Source: an uncultured Eubacteriales bacterium (GTDB taxonomy: Bacteria > Bacillota > Clostridia > Christensenellales > Aristaeellaceae). Taken from it: 64,000 nucleotides of DNA. A program made the position numbers and the translations under genes. Location of the stretch: NCBI GenBank assembly GCA_902767565.1, contig CACXHY010000003.1, positions 124,001 to 188,000 on the forward strand, given 5' to 3'. The first letter of the stretch is position 1. Each line of letters starts with the position of its first letter. The notes beneath the pieces were generated by a model. The model did no database searches and had not been told where the DNA came from. It worked only from the letters and a program-made list of their open reading frames with translations. This document shows positions 16,311-25,032 of this stretch, one piece after another.

Positions 16311-17423
16311 TTGAAGATCGGCTGCGTGAAGGAGATCAAGAACAACGAGTTCCGTGTGGGACTGACCCCGGACAATGTGCTGGCCTACGTCAAGGCGGGG
16401 CACCATGTGTATATGGAGAAGGGCGCGGGCTTCGGCTCCGGCTTCACCGACAACGAGTATGTGGACGCGGGGGCTTCCCTGATCGACAATGCCGCCGACG
16501 TGTGGCACCTGTCGGAAATGATGGTGAAGGTGAAGGAGCCCCTGCCGGAGGAATACCCGCTCTTCCATGAAGGGCTGATCCTCTATACCTACCTGCACCT
16601 GGCGGCCGACAAGGAGCAGATGGACGCCCTGCTGCGGGGCCGCGTGAAGGCGGTGGCCTACGAGACCATCCAGGAGGCGGACGGCTCCCTGCCCTGCCTG
16701 GCGCCCATGAGCCAGATCGCGGGCCGCCTCTCCATCCAGGAGGGCGCCAAGTATCTGGAAAAGAAGTTCGGCGGCGAGGGCATCCTGCTGGCGGGCGTTC
16801 CCGGCACCCCGAAGGCAAACGTGGTCATCCTCGGCGGCGGCACCGTGGGCATGAACGCCTGCAAGATCGCCGTAGGCATGGGCGCGAACGTCACCATCCT
16901 CGACGTGAACCTCCGCCGGCTGGAGGAGCTGGACAACATGTTCGGCGCCCACATCCAGACCCTGGTGTCCAACGACAGCAACGTGGAGCGGGTCCTGCGG
17001 GACGCGGACCTGGTGATCGGCTCGGTGCTGATCCCCGGCGGCTCCACCCCCAAGCTCTTCAAGGCGAAGTACCTGTCCGAGATGAAGGACGGCGCGGTCT
17101 TCGTGGACGTGGCCATCGACCAGGGCGGCTGCGGCGAATCCAGCCGCGTCACCACCCATGACGACCCGGTCTACATCCTCGACGGCGTGGTGCACTACTG
17201 CGTGGGCAACATGCCCGGCGCGGTGCCGCGCACTTCCACCATCGCCCTGACCAACGCCACGCTGAAATACGGCCTGCAGATCGCCGGGCAGGGCCTGGAG
17301 GAGGCCTGCCGCCGGAACCCCGCCGTCGCCGCGGGCGTCAACTGCTATCTCGGCTCCATCGCCAACGCCAACGTGGCGGCTGCCCACGGCCGGGACTACA
17401 CCCCCCTGGCCGACCTGATCTGA
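16311..17423 (+). CDS. ald: alanine dehydrogenase
   Basis: 370 aa, starting with TTG at 16311 behind a strong AGGAGGA. It interconverts L-alanine and pyruvate plus ammonia with NAD(H). The N-terminal signature is MKIGCVKEIKNNEFRVGLTP, the Rossmann loop GGGTVGMNACKIAVGMGA lies near 174-191, and the family C-terminus GDYTPLADLI-like is complete. Cytoplasmic. It lies 27 nt upstream of kduI on the same strand, an odd pairing with uronate genes; it may supply or drain pyruvate produced from uronates (inference). Confidence 0.94.
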   Translation: MKIGCVKEIKNNEFRVGLTPDNVLAYVKAGHHVYMEKGAGFGSGFTDNEYVDAGASLIDNAADVWHLSEMMVKVKEPLPEEYPLFHEGLILYTYLHLAADKEQMDALLRGRVKAVAYETIQEADGSLPCLAPMSQIAGRLSIQEGAKYLEKKFGGEGILLAGVPGTPKANVVILGGGTVGMNACKIAVGMGANVTILDVNLRRLEELDNMFGAHIQTLVSNDSNVERVLRDADLVIGSVLIPGGSTPKLFKAKYLSEMKDGAVFVDVAIDQGGCGESSRVTTHDDPVYILDGVVHYCVGNMPGAVPRTSTIALTNATLKYGLQIAGQGLEEACRRNPAVAAGVNCYLGSIANANVAAAHGRDYTPLADLI

Positions 17424-17450
17424 GCACACGAGACAGAGGAGGAATCACCC

Positions 17451-18281
17451 ATGGAACTGCGCACCGCTTCGTCTCCCCGCGACGTGAAGCACTACGACAC
17501 GGCCCGCCTGCGGGAGGAATTCCTGATCCGGGGCCTCTTCCCGGCGGATGACGTGAAGATGGTCTACAGCCACATCGACCGCATCATCACCGGCGGCGCC
17601 ATGCCCGTGAAGGAGACCCTGACCCTGGCGGCGGGCGACGAGCTCCGGGCCGAATACTTCCTGCAGCGGCGGGAAATGGGCATCATCAACATCGGCGGCC
17701 CCGGCACCGTCACCGTGGACGGAACGGCCTACGCCATGCGCAGCCGCGACGGCATCTACATCGGCCGCGGCTCGAAGGACATCGCCCTGCGCAGCGAGGA
17801 TCCCGCGAATCCCGCCAAGTTCTACTTCAATTCCTGCCCCGCTCACCGGGAGTACCCCACCGTGCTCATCCGGCCCGAGGACTGCGTGCGGGTGGAGCTG
17901 GGGAGCCTGGAGACCGCCAACCACCGCACCATCTGCAAGTACATCCTGCCCGGCCAGGTGGAGAGCTGCCAGCTGGTGATGGGCATGACGCACCTGGAGC
18001 CCGGCAGCGTGTGGAACACCATGCCCTGCCACACCCACGACCGCCGCATGGAGGTCTATCTGTACTTCGATCTCCCCGAGGACGCCTTCGTCATGCACTT
18101 CATGGGGGAGGGCACCGAGACCCGCCACATCATCATGCGCAACGAGGAAGCCGTCATCAGCCCCTCCTGGAGCATCCACTCCGGCGCTGGCAGCCGGAAC
18201 TACACCTTCATCTGGGGCATGTGCGGCGAGAACCAGGACTTCGACGACATGGACGGCATCGACACCAAAGATCTTCTCTGA
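17451..18281 (+). CDS. kduI: 5-dehydro-4-deoxy-D-glucuronate isomerase
   Basis: 276 aa, the usual KduI length. It isomerises 4-deoxy-L-threo-5-hexosulose uronate (from pectin or glycosaminoglycan lyases) to 2,5-diketo-3-deoxygluconate. The cupin-type metal site is the CHTHDRRMEVYLYF motif. Also family-typical are RGLFPADDVKMVYSHIDR and IGRGSKDI. SD AGGAGGAA. It is followed at 57 nt by kduD, the next step in the pathway. Confidence 0.96.
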   Translation: MELRTASSPRDVKHYDTARLREEFLIRGLFPADDVKMVYSHIDRIITGGAMPVKETLTLAAGDELRAEYFLQRREMGIINIGGPGTVTVDGTAYAMRSRDGIYIGRGSKDIALRSEDPANPAKFYFNSCPAHREYPTVLIRPEDCVRVELGSLETANHRTICKYILPGQVESCQLVMGMTHLEPGSVWNTMPCHTHDRRMEVYLYFDLPEDAFVMHFMGEGTETRHIIMRNEEAVISPSWSIHSGAGSRNYTFIWGMCGENQDFDDMDGIDTKDLL

Positions 18282-18338
18282 TCCGCCGGGACCGGCACGA
18301 CCGCAGACAAACGACCCAAACGCGAAAGGAGAACGCTC

Positions 18339-19139
18339 ATGGACCTGAAACAGTTTTCCCTCGAGGGCAAAGTCGCCCTGATCACCGGCGCTTCCTACGG
18401 CATCGGCTTCGCCATTGCCTGCGCCATGCATGAGGCCGGCGCCGCGATCGTCTTCAACGACATCAGGCAGGATCTGGTCGACAAGGGGCTCGCCGCCTAC
18501 AGGGAGAAGGGCATCGAGGCCCACGGCTACGTCTGCGACGTCACCGACGAGGACGCCGTGAACGCCCTGGTGCGGAAGGTGGAGGCCGAGGTGGGCGTCA
18601 TCGACATCCTGGTCAACAACGCCGGCATCATCAAGCGCATCCCCATGACGGAGATGACCGCCGCCCAGTTCCGCCAGGTCATCGACGTGGACCTGAACGC
18701 CCCCTTCATCGTGGCCAAGGCCGTCATCCCCTCCATGATCAAAAAGGGCCACGGCAAGATCATCAACATCTGCTCCATGATGTCCGAGCTGGGCCGGGAG
18801 ACCGTTTCCGCCTACGCCGCGGCCAAGGGCGGCCTGAAGATGCTCACCCGCAACATCTGCTCCGAGTACGGCGAGTACAACATCCAGTGCAACGGCATCG
18901 GCCCGGGCTACATCGCCACCCCCCAGACCGCGCCGCTGCGGGAGCGCCAGCCCGACGGCAGCCGTCATCCCTTCGACTCCTTTATCGTCGCCAAGACCCC
19001 CGCGGCCCGCTGGGGCGAGGCGGAGGACCTGGGCGGCCCCGCCGTCTTCCTGGCCTCCGACGCCTCCAACTTCGTCAACGGCCACATCCTGTATGTGGAC
19101 GGCGGCATCCTGGCCTACATCGGCAAGCAGCCCGGCTGA
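18339..19139 (+). CDS. kduD: 2-deoxy-D-gluconate/2-keto-3-deoxygluconate dehydrogenase (SDR)
   Basis: 266 aa short-chain dehydrogenase. Cofactor loop TGASYGIGFA (16-25), NNAG motif, catalytic Ser in NICSMMSELG and the YxxxK pair in SAYAAAKGG. With kduI directly upstream the natural reaction is 2,5-diketo-3-deoxygluconate to 2-keto-3-deoxygluconate. The 266-aa length and insert RERQPDGSRHPFD also resemble gluconate 5-dehydrogenases, so that is the alternative. KDG kinase and aldolase are not in the window. Confidence 0.9.
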   Translation: MDLKQFSLEGKVALITGASYGIGFAIACAMHEAGAAIVFNDIRQDLVDKGLAAYREKGIEAHGYVCDVTDEDAVNALVRKVEAEVGVIDILVNNAGIIKRIPMTEMTAAQFRQVIDVDLNAPFIVAKAVIPSMIKKGHGKIINICSMMSELGRETVSAYAAAKGGLKMLTRNICSEYGEYNIQCNGIGPGYIATPQTAPLRERQPDGSRHPFDSFIVAKTPAARWGEAEDLGGPAVFLASDASNFVNGHILYVDGGILAYIGKQPG

Positions 19140-19179
19140 TCGGCCGGAAGGGAAGCCCGCGGAAAGACGCGCTGACACT

Positions 19180-19207
19180 GCTCCGGCAGCGCCGGCGCGC
19201 CTTTTTT
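19180..19207 (+). terminator. possible terminator after kduD
   Basis: A very GC-rich hairpin-forming run (GGCAGCGCCGGCGCGCC) ends directly in TTTTTT at 19202-19207. The stem folds imperfectly and has little loop, so confidence is moderate. Confidence 0.5.
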
Positions 19208-19336
19208 CGCCCGCCGGGGCCGGACCGCGCACGCGGGAAAACAGGACCGTGTCAAGAAAGCCCGGCGACAGATGACCGTCCCCGCCCGCTCAAAACCGTC
19301 TCAAAACCGCCGCTCCGGCCGCCCGAAAATTCGCTC

Positions 19337-19365
19337 TTGCCTTTTGGCACGGTCTGTGCTATCAT
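19337..19365 (+). promoter_or_regulatory. promoter of secG
   Basis: -35 TTGCCT (19337-19342), 17-nt spacer, -10 TATCAT (19360-19365), about 30 nt before the secG ATG. Confidence 0.65.
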
Positions 19366-19395
19366 TGACAGGCATCTTAAAGGGGGTATTTCCAA

Positions 19396-19620
19396 ATGGT
19401 TGCACTCTATATCATCGTCATTCTCGCCGCGCTCTTCATGGTCGTCACCGTGCTCCTGCAGAGCAGCAACGCCAAGGGACTCGGCGCCATCGCGGGCGAA
19501 GTGACCGCCAACATGAACAAGAAGCAGGCCGCTTCCGTCGACGCGAAGCTGGCCATGGGCACCAAGATCGCCGCGGGCGTGTTTATCGCCGCGTGCCTGC
19601 TGATCTGGATCCTCGGCTGA
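19396..19620 (+). CDS. secG: protein translocase subunit SecG
   Basis: 74 aa with the SecG layout: membrane helix 1 (about 2-21), the conserved LLQSSNAKGLGAI loop, then helix 2 (about 54-73). It assists SecYEG export at the plasma membrane. Single gene with its own promoter and terminator; the usual downstream rnr/smpB genes of Firmicutes are absent. SD AAGGGGG. Confidence 0.93.
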   Translation: MVALYIIVILAALFMVVTVLLQSSNAKGLGAIAGEVTANMNKKQAASVDAKLAMGTKIAAGVFIAACLLIWILG

Positions 19621-19632
19621 GCGGACAGAAGA

Positions 19633-19662
19633 CCCTCCCTCCGTCCGCGGGGGGAGGTTTTT
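19633..19662 (+). terminator. terminator of secG
   Basis: CCTCCC (19634-19639) pairs with GGGAGG (19652-19657), followed by TTTTT. Confidence 0.8.
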
Positions 19663-19692
19663 GCGTGACGGAAGAAAGCCGGAAACAAACCC

Positions 19693-19721
19693 TTCCACGC
19701 GCGCCGCGATTGTGGTATGAT
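19693..19721 (+). promoter_or_regulatory. possible promoter of the deacetylase gene
   Basis: -10 TATGAT (19716-19721) is good; the -35 TTCCAC (19693-19698, 17-nt spacer) is weak. Confidence 0.5.
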
Positions 19722-19753
19722 AACCTGAGACCATATGACAAGGAGGGACTCCC

Positions 19754-20578
19754 ATGATCATGCGATTCCCCGGCGGACGCCGCAAGGCCCTGACCCTCTC
19801 CTACGACGACGGCGTGGAGCAGGACCGGCAGCTGCTGGACATTCTGGACGAGCACGGCCTCAAGTGCACCTTCAACCTGAATACCGGCTGCTTTCCGCCC
19901 GAAGGCCATGTCTGGCCCGAGGGGCAGATCCACCGGCGCCTGACGAAGAGCGCGGCCCTTGCGCTGTACGGTCACGGTCACGAGGTGGCGGTGCACACCC
20001 TGACCCATCCCGACCTGACCCAGCTGCCCGCGAACGAGATGGTCCGGGAGATCCTGGGCGACCGGCAGAACCTGGAGGCCATGTTCGGCGGCATGGTGCG
20101 CGGCGCGGCCTATCCCTTCGGCACCTACAGCGACGAGACCGTGGCGGCCCTGCGGGCGTGCGGCATCGTCTACTGCCGCACGGTGAACTCCAGCCACTGG
20201 TTCGGCATCCCCGGGGACTGGCTGCGGCTGCAGCCCACCTGCCATCACGACGACGCCATGCTGGACAGCCTGTGCGACCGGTTCCTGGCGGACACCTTCT
20301 ACGCCAACAGCGGGCTGTTCTATCTGTGGGGCCATGCCTATGAGTTCGAGGCCCACGACAACTGGCAGCGGATCCGGGATTTTGCCGCGCGCATGGGCGG
20401 ACGCGATGACATCTGGTACGCCACGAACATCGAAGTGTACGACTACGTGGACGCCTGGAAGCGGCTGATCGTCTCGGCGGACGGAAAGCGTGCGTACAAC
20501 CCCGCGGCGGTCACGCTGTTTGCGGAGACCGGCGGAGAAGTCCGCGAGATCGCCCCCGGCGCGGTGATCGCCCTGTGA
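19754..20578 (+). CDS. polysaccharide deacetylase family protein (NodB-like)
   Basis: 274 aa. The NodB homology core has LTLSYDDGVEQD (catalytic and metal Asp pair near 18-19), the metal histidine motif HTLTHPDL (about 83-90) and AAYPFGTYSD. There is no signal peptide, so a cytoplasmic or non-classical location is likely. The substrate is unknown; the family removes acetyl groups from chitin, peptidoglycan or xylan. It sits 64 nt upstream of the class A PBP, which makes a cell-wall link plausible. SD AAGGAGGGA. Confidence 0.88.
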   Translation: MIMRFPGGRRKALTLSYDDGVEQDRQLLDILDEHGLKCTFNLNTGCFPPEGHVWPEGQIHRRLTKSAALALYGHGHEVAVHTLTHPDLTQLPANEMVREILGDRQNLEAMFGGMVRGAAYPFGTYSDETVAALRACGIVYCRTVNSSHWFGIPGDWLRLQPTCHHDDAMLDSLCDRFLADTFYANSGLFYLWGHAYEFEAHDNWQRIRDFAARMGGRDDIWYATNIEVYDYVDAWKRLIVSADGKRAYNPAAVTLFAETGGEVREIAPGAVIAL

Positions 20579-20642
20579 GGGAAGAAAACGGCGATCCCGT
20601 TCGTTGGATCTGCGAACACATGAATGCGACCCGGAGGCACCC

Positions 20643-23600
20643 ATGACCAGAGAACGGAAGGAACCGATCCCCGATTTCGGCGGGCAGTACATGGACGGAG
20701 CGTACGGCGAAGCGCCGGACGCCGCTTTTGCCGCGCCCGCGGGGGATCCGGCCTTCCCGGCGGAGGACGGATACCGAGCCCCGGAGGCCGGCCCGCCTGA
20801 ATGGTACGCGGACGACGGCGCCCCCGCACAGGAGGATCCGCCTGCGTCCGCCGGGTGGGAACCGCCCCTGGACGACGCCCTGACCGAGCGCCGCTCCATC
20901 TTCCGGCCCCGGCAGCGCAAGCCGCATTTCATCCTGAGCGTGGCGGTGAACGTGATCCGGGTGCTGGCGGTGCTGGCCCTGCTGGCGGTCGTCGCCGGCA
21001 TCGGCATCGTGGCCGGCATCGCCAAGGGCTATGTGGAGACCGCGCCGACCCTGAACACCCAGGTGATCGACGAGCAGGCCCAGACCTCTTTCATCTATGA
21101 CAACAAGGGCGATCTGATCGCCGAATACAAGGGCACCGAGAACCGCGTGATGGTGATGCTGGCCGCGATGCCCCCGGACCTGCAGCACGCCTTCGTGGCG
21201 GTGGAGGACGCCCGGTTCTACGCGCACAACGGCGTGGACATCAAGCGCATCGGCGGCGCCTTCATCTCCAACCTCTCCGGGAACTCCACCCAGGGCGGCT
21301 CCACCATCACCCAGCAGCTGATCAAGAACACCATGCTCTCCTCCGAGCAGAGCTACAAGCGCAAGATCCAGGAGGCGTATCTGGCCATCCAGCTGGAGCA
21401 GACCCTGGAGCAGCAGTACTATGACGAAATGAACCCCGACGGGGCGGTGCTGAGCGAGGCGGAGGAGACGGCCGTCCGGGCGGAGGCCAAGCGCCGCGCC
21501 AAGGACGCCATCCTCGAGAACTACATGAACACCATCTGGCTGGGGGAGAACTACTACGGCGTGCAGGTGGCGGCCCGGGGCTACTTCGGCAAGGAGATGA
21601 AGGACCTGACCCTGCGGGAGTGCGCCATGCTGGCCGGCCTGGCCAACAGCCCCTACTACTACAACCCCCGCCGGAACCTCTACACCCGCCACAAGGAGGG
21701 CGTGGACTATGTGGCCATCACCAACGACCGCACGGACTATGTGCTGCGGCGGATGCTGGAGTGCGGCTACATCACCGAGGAGGAATACCGGGCGGCGCTG
21801 GACCCGTCCACGGCCCACGTGCTGGAGACGGATCCCAACACGGCCTCCGGCATGTATCCCTATCCGCACTATGTGGAATACGCGGTGAGCGAGGTCGTGG
21901 ACATCTTCCTGGAGCTGCGCGGGCTGGAGGATACGCCCGCCAACCGCGCAGCCATGGAGCAGGAATTCCGCACCGGCGGCTACCGGGTGCAGCTGGCCAT
22001 CGACACGGAGGTCCAGGAGGCGGTGCAGTCCACCCTTTCCGGCTGGACGGGCTACCCCTCTCTCCGGGATCCCTCCGATAAGGTCTATCGGGCCTCCAAT
22101 GGCGACGGCACCTACACCGAGATCGTGCAGCCCCAGGCGGCCGCGGTGGTGCTGGATTACCACACGGGCGAGATCGTGGCCATCGTGGGTTCCCGCGACA
22201 CGCCCACCGCCCGCAAGACCCTGAACCGCGCCACCGACATGCGGATGCCTGTGGGCTCCTCCATCAAACCCCTGACGGTCTACGCGCCGGCCCTGGAGCG
22301 GGGGCTGTCTCCCGCCAGCGTGGTCTTCAACATGCCCCTGCCCATTTCCGGCTGGCGGAACGCGAAGGGGCAGGACTCCTGGCCCACCAACTACGGCGGC
22401 GGGGGCTACACCGGGCCCATCACCCTGCGGGAAGCCATCCGCCGGTCCTACAATACCGCCGCGGCCTACACCATGATGTCCGTCGTGGGCGTCTCCCGGG
22501 CAGTGGACTATCTGCACCAGATGGGGGTGGACGACGCCCACATCGACGCGACGCCCTTCGGCGTGACGCTGGGCTCCAGCGGCATCACTCCGCTGCAGAT
22601 GGCGGTGGCCTACGGCACCCTGGCCAACGGCGGCGTGTATATCGAACCCATCTCCGTCATCGGCATCTCCGACAGCGATGGCAAGGTCATCTGGGACGGC
22701 AGGCAGCATCAGGAGCGCCGGATGGTCTTCTCCCGCTCCACCGCCTACATGATCGTGGACATGATGACCACCGTCGTGGAGAGCGGCACCGGCACCGGCG
22801 CCAAGATCAAGGGCCAGCATGTGGCCGGCAAGACCGGGACCAACTCGGACCAGCGCGGCGTGACCTTCGCCGGCTTCACCGGATACTACAGCTCCTGCGT
22901 GTGGGTCGGCCACGACAACTACAAGCCCCTCTCCAGCAAGACCACCGGCTCCGGCGCGGCGGCCCCCCTGTGGAAGGCCTACATGGAAAAGATCCACAAG
23001 GGCAAGAGCGACCGGGCCATCATGGAGGGCGATCCGAGCCAGTACGGCCTGGTATACGCGGAGACCTGCAAGGTCTCGGGCCAGCTGGCCACCGACGCCT
23101 GCCGGGCGGACAGCGATCACGGCGTCGTCCGGGATCTGTGGCGAAGCGGGACCCAGCCCACGACCTCCTGCCAGATGCACACCGCAGAGACGGTCTGCGC
23201 CGACAGCGGCATGATCGCCGGCCCCTACTGCCCCAATCCGGTGACCCGGGCGGTGGTGAGCATCCCCCACAACCACCCGCTGGAGCCATTCCTCGGCACC
23301 GGCTACGAGAGCGATCTGCGCAAGTACCTGAACCTGTCCTCCTCGTCGGGCGGGCAGACCTGCACCCTCCACACCGGCTATGAGCAGCAGATGCCCGGAT
23401 ACGGCGACTACACCGACCCGGGCTACACAGACCCGGGCTACACGGATCCCGGCTACACGGATCCGGGCTACGCAGACCCGGGCTACATCCAGCCCTCCGG
23501 CGGCTCGGCCTACGAGGCCACCGCATGGGATCTGCTGGGGCAGGCCCAGGGCATGCTGAGCACCATGGATCCCAACAGCGCCTGGGCCATCGCCCTTTCC

Positions 23601-23708
23601 GGCGCCATCGCCAACCTGCAGGGGATCCTGAACAGCGGCTATTATGACGAAAGCACTCTGGTGAGCGCCATCGGCCTGCTGACCCAGGTCATGGCGGGGA
23701 TCTATTGA
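20643..23708 (+). CDS. class A penicillin-binding protein (transglycosylase/transpeptidase)
   Basis: 1021 aa, from the ATG behind GGAGGCA; the earlier in-frame ATG lacks a ribosome site. An unusually long acidic, Pro-rich cytoplasmic tail (1-90) precedes one membrane helix (about 96-127). The glycosyltransferase-51 domain has the catalytic Glu at 188 (VAVEDARFYAHNG) and GGSTITQQLIKN. The transpeptidase domain has SxxK at 539-542 (SSIK), SYN at 602-604 and KTG at 730-732. The C-terminus holds five YTDPG repeats and a helical end. It polymerises and crosslinks peptidoglycan outside the membrane. Larger than typical PBP1a because of both terminal extensions. Confidence 0.95.
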   Translation: MTRERKEPIPDFGGQYMDGAYGEAPDAAFAAPAGDPAFPAEDGYRAPEAGPPEWYADDGAPAQEDPPASAGWEPPLDDALTERRSIFRPRQRKPHFILSVAVNVIRVLAVLALLAVVAGIGIVAGIAKGYVETAPTLNTQVIDEQAQTSFIYDNKGDLIAEYKGTENRVMVMLAAMPPDLQHAFVAVEDARFYAHNGVDIKRIGGAFISNLSGNSTQGGSTITQQLIKNTMLSSEQSYKRKIQEAYLAIQLEQTLEQQYYDEMNPDGAVLSEAEETAVRAEAKRRAKDAILENYMNTIWLGENYYGVQVAARGYFGKEMKDLTLRECAMLAGLANSPYYYNPRRNLYTRHKEGVDYVAITNDRTDYVLRRMLECGYITEEEYRAALDPSTAHVLETDPNTASGMYPYPHYVEYAVSEVVDIFLELRGLEDTPANRAAMEQEFRTGGYRVQLAIDTEVQEAVQSTLSGWTGYPSLRDPSDKVYRASNGDGTYTEIVQPQAAAVVLDYHTGEIVAIVGSRDTPTARKTLNRATDMRMPVGSSIKPLTVYAPALERGLSPASVVFNMPLPISGWRNAKGQDSWPTNYGGGGYTGPITLREAIRRSYNTAAAYTMMSVVGVSRAVDYLHQMGVDDAHIDATPFGVTLGSSGITPLQMAVAYGTLANGGVYIEPISVIGISDSDGKVIWDGRQHQERRMVFSRSTAYMIVDMMTTVVESGTGTGAKIKGQHVAGKTGTNSDQRGVTFAGFTGYYSSCVWVGHDNYKPLSSKTTGSGAAAPLWKAYMEKIHKGKSDRAIMEGDPSQYGLVYAETCKVSGQLATDACRADSDHGVVRDLWRSGTQPTTSCQMHTAETVCADSGMIAGPYCPNPVTRAVVSIPHNHPLEPFLGTGYESDLRKYLNLSSSSGGQTCTLHTGYEQQMPGYGDYTDPGYTDPGYTDPGYTDPGYADPGYIQPSGGSAYEATAWDLLGQAQGMLSTMDPNSAWAIALSGAIANLQGILNSGYYDESTLVSAIGLLTQVMAGIY
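23409..23483 (+). repeat. 15-bp tandem repeat encoding (YTDPG)x5
   Basis: Five in-frame copies of a 15-bp unit near the 3' end of the PBP gene encode YTDPG four times and YADPG once. Units differ mainly at third codon positions (GACCCG/GATCCC/GATCCG), which indicates an older or selected repeat rather than a fresh slippage product. Confidence 0.9.
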
Positions 23709-23724
23709 CAGACAGGAGAAAACG

Positions 23725-24441
23725 ATGCCGACGATCTACCTGATCGGTGACTCCACCGTGGACACGGCCGCCGAGCCATTCCGGGGCTGGGGCTGGGCCT
23801 TCCCGCTCTATGTCAGGGAAGGGATCGCCGTGGAGAACCACGCCGCCTCCGGGCGTTCCAGCCGCTCCTTCCGGGAGGAAGGGCGCTTCGGGCCCGTCCG
23901 GGAGAAACTGCAGGCCGGCGACATGCTGCTCATCCAGTTCGGCCACAACGACGAGAAGGACGACGAGCGGCACACGGATCCGGAGACCACCTATACCGCG
24001 GAGCTGCGCGCCTACTGCGAGGCGGCGCTGGCCGCCGGCGCGCTGCCCGTGCTGATCACCTCCGTCTCCCGGCGGTTCTTCGTGGGCAAGCGCTCCCTCA
24101 TGTACACCCACGGCGAATACCCCCGGGCCGTCCGGGTGCTGGCCCGCGAGCTGGACGTGCCCCTGTGCAACCTGGAGTTGGACAGCCGCCGCCTGTATCT
24201 GGCCCTGGGCGAGGAGGAGACCGCCACCCTCTTCGTCCGCACGGCGCCCGGCGAGCATCCCGACTATCCGGAGGGCCACGAGGACAGGACCCACTTCTGC
24301 GCCAAAGGCTCCCGGGCGATCGCGGGCGTGGTGGCGTCGGAGCTGGCCCGGGATCCGCGCTGCGCCGGATATCTCGCCGAAGACTGGAGAGAGACCGCCC
24401 TGGAGGCCGGAGTCCCCGGGTCGGTGCTGACCGCCGGATGA
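23725..24441 (+). CDS. SGNH-hydrolase, rhamnogalacturonan acetylesterase-like
   Basis: 238 aa. Block I GDSTVDT (8-14, catalytic Ser), block II ENHAASGRSSRSF, block III QFGHNDEKDD, and block V DRTHFCAKGSRAIA with the catalytic Asp-His pair. The ENHAxxGRSSRSF form is typical of rhamnogalacturonan acetylesterases, which deacetylate pectin backbones. There is no signal peptide, so it would act on imported oligosaccharides. It starts 16 nt after the PBP stop (SD CAGGAG). Fits the uronate genes kduI-kduD upstream. Confidence 0.88.
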   Translation: MPTIYLIGDSTVDTAAEPFRGWGWAFPLYVREGIAVENHAASGRSSRSFREEGRFGPVREKLQAGDMLLIQFGHNDEKDDERHTDPETTYTAELRAYCEAALAAGALPVLITSVSRRFFVGKRSLMYTHGEYPRAVRVLARELDVPLCNLELDSRRLYLALGEEETATLFVRTAPGEHPDYPEGHEDRTHFCAKGSRAIAGVVASELARDPRCAGYLAEDWRETALEAGVPGSVLTAG

Positions 24442-24469
24442 GGGTCCGCGCCGCCGGGATGAATCGGGC

Positions 24470-24498
24470 TTGCAAAAGCCGGCGGAATGGGGTATAAT
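24470..24498 (+). promoter_or_regulatory. promoter of the P-loop gene
   Basis: -35 TTGCAA (24470-24475), 17-nt spacer, perfect -10 TATAAT (24493-24498); the start codon follows 34 nt later. Confidence 0.75.
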
Positions 24499-24532
24499 GA
24501 AGCCAGCAAATATCACAGAGGAGGGATCCCCC

Positions 24533-24943
24533 ATGATACAGATCATTGCGGGAAACAAGGGCTCCGGCAAGACCAAGCGCCTCATCGACATGACCAACCA
24601 GACCGCGCACGAGACCGCCGGCGATGTGGTTTTCCTGGACGACGACAACCGCTACATGTTCGACATCGATCATCGGGTACGCTTCATCAACGCGGGCGAG
24701 TACCATGTCCATACAGCCGAAATGTTCCTGGGCTTCCTTTCCGGCATGCTCAGCCAGAACTTCGACATCAGCTATATCTTTATCGACGCCTTCACCAAGC
24801 TGTGCAAGACCGACCTGAACGAAGCGGCCTGGCTCTTCGAGGCCATGGAGGAGCTGAGCGGGAAGCACCACGTGAACTTCGTGCTCTCCATCTCCGCCGA
24901 TCCCGCCGGCCTGCCGGACTTTGTGGGCAAATACATCATCTGA
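24533..24943 (+). CDS. small P-loop NTPase of unknown function
   Basis: 136 aa from the ATG at 24533 (SD GAGGAGGGA). Walker A is at the very N-terminus (GNKGSGKTKR, residues 6-15); a Walker-B-like strand ends YIFIDAFTK near 82. The protein is short for an ATPase and holds little beyond the nucleotide-binding fold. Such proteins in Clostridia are often labelled 'twitching motility PilT', but no PilT/VirB11 motifs are visible, so I would not use that name. Own promoter and terminator. Confidence 0.75.
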   Translation: MIQIIAGNKGSGKTKRLIDMTNQTAHETAGDVVFLDDDNRYMFDIDHRVRFINAGEYHVHTAEMFLGFLSGMLSQNFDISYIFIDAFTKLCKTDLNEAAWLFEAMEELSGKHHVNFVLSISADPAGLPDFVGKYII

Positions 24944-24961
24944 CGGAACAAGACCTTGACC

Positions 24962-24990
24962 GGGGACGGCTTCGCCAGGCCGTCCCCTTT
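24962..24990 (+). terminator. terminator of the P-loop gene
   Basis: GGGGACGGC (24962-24970) pairs perfectly with GCCGTCCCC (24979-24987), followed by TTT. Confidence 0.8.
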
Positions 24991-25032
24991 GCGTCAGGGG
25001 CAACTCACACAGACTGACCGGGAGGGATCCTT

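Noticed and set aside
20511-23372. 953-aa open frame antisense to the class A PBP gene
   Set aside because: Shadow frame: no start signal, low-complexity composition, while the plus-strand gene has intact catalytic motifs.
24533-24943. Type IV pilus ATPase (PilT) label for the P-loop protein
   Set aside because: Only 136 aa with Walker A; none of the secretion ATPase boxes (Asp/His boxes) are seen.
24944-25032. T-box or other riboswitch before thrC
   Set aside because: The leader is under 90 nt, mostly taken by the terminator of the previous gene; no specifier loop or T-box sequence.
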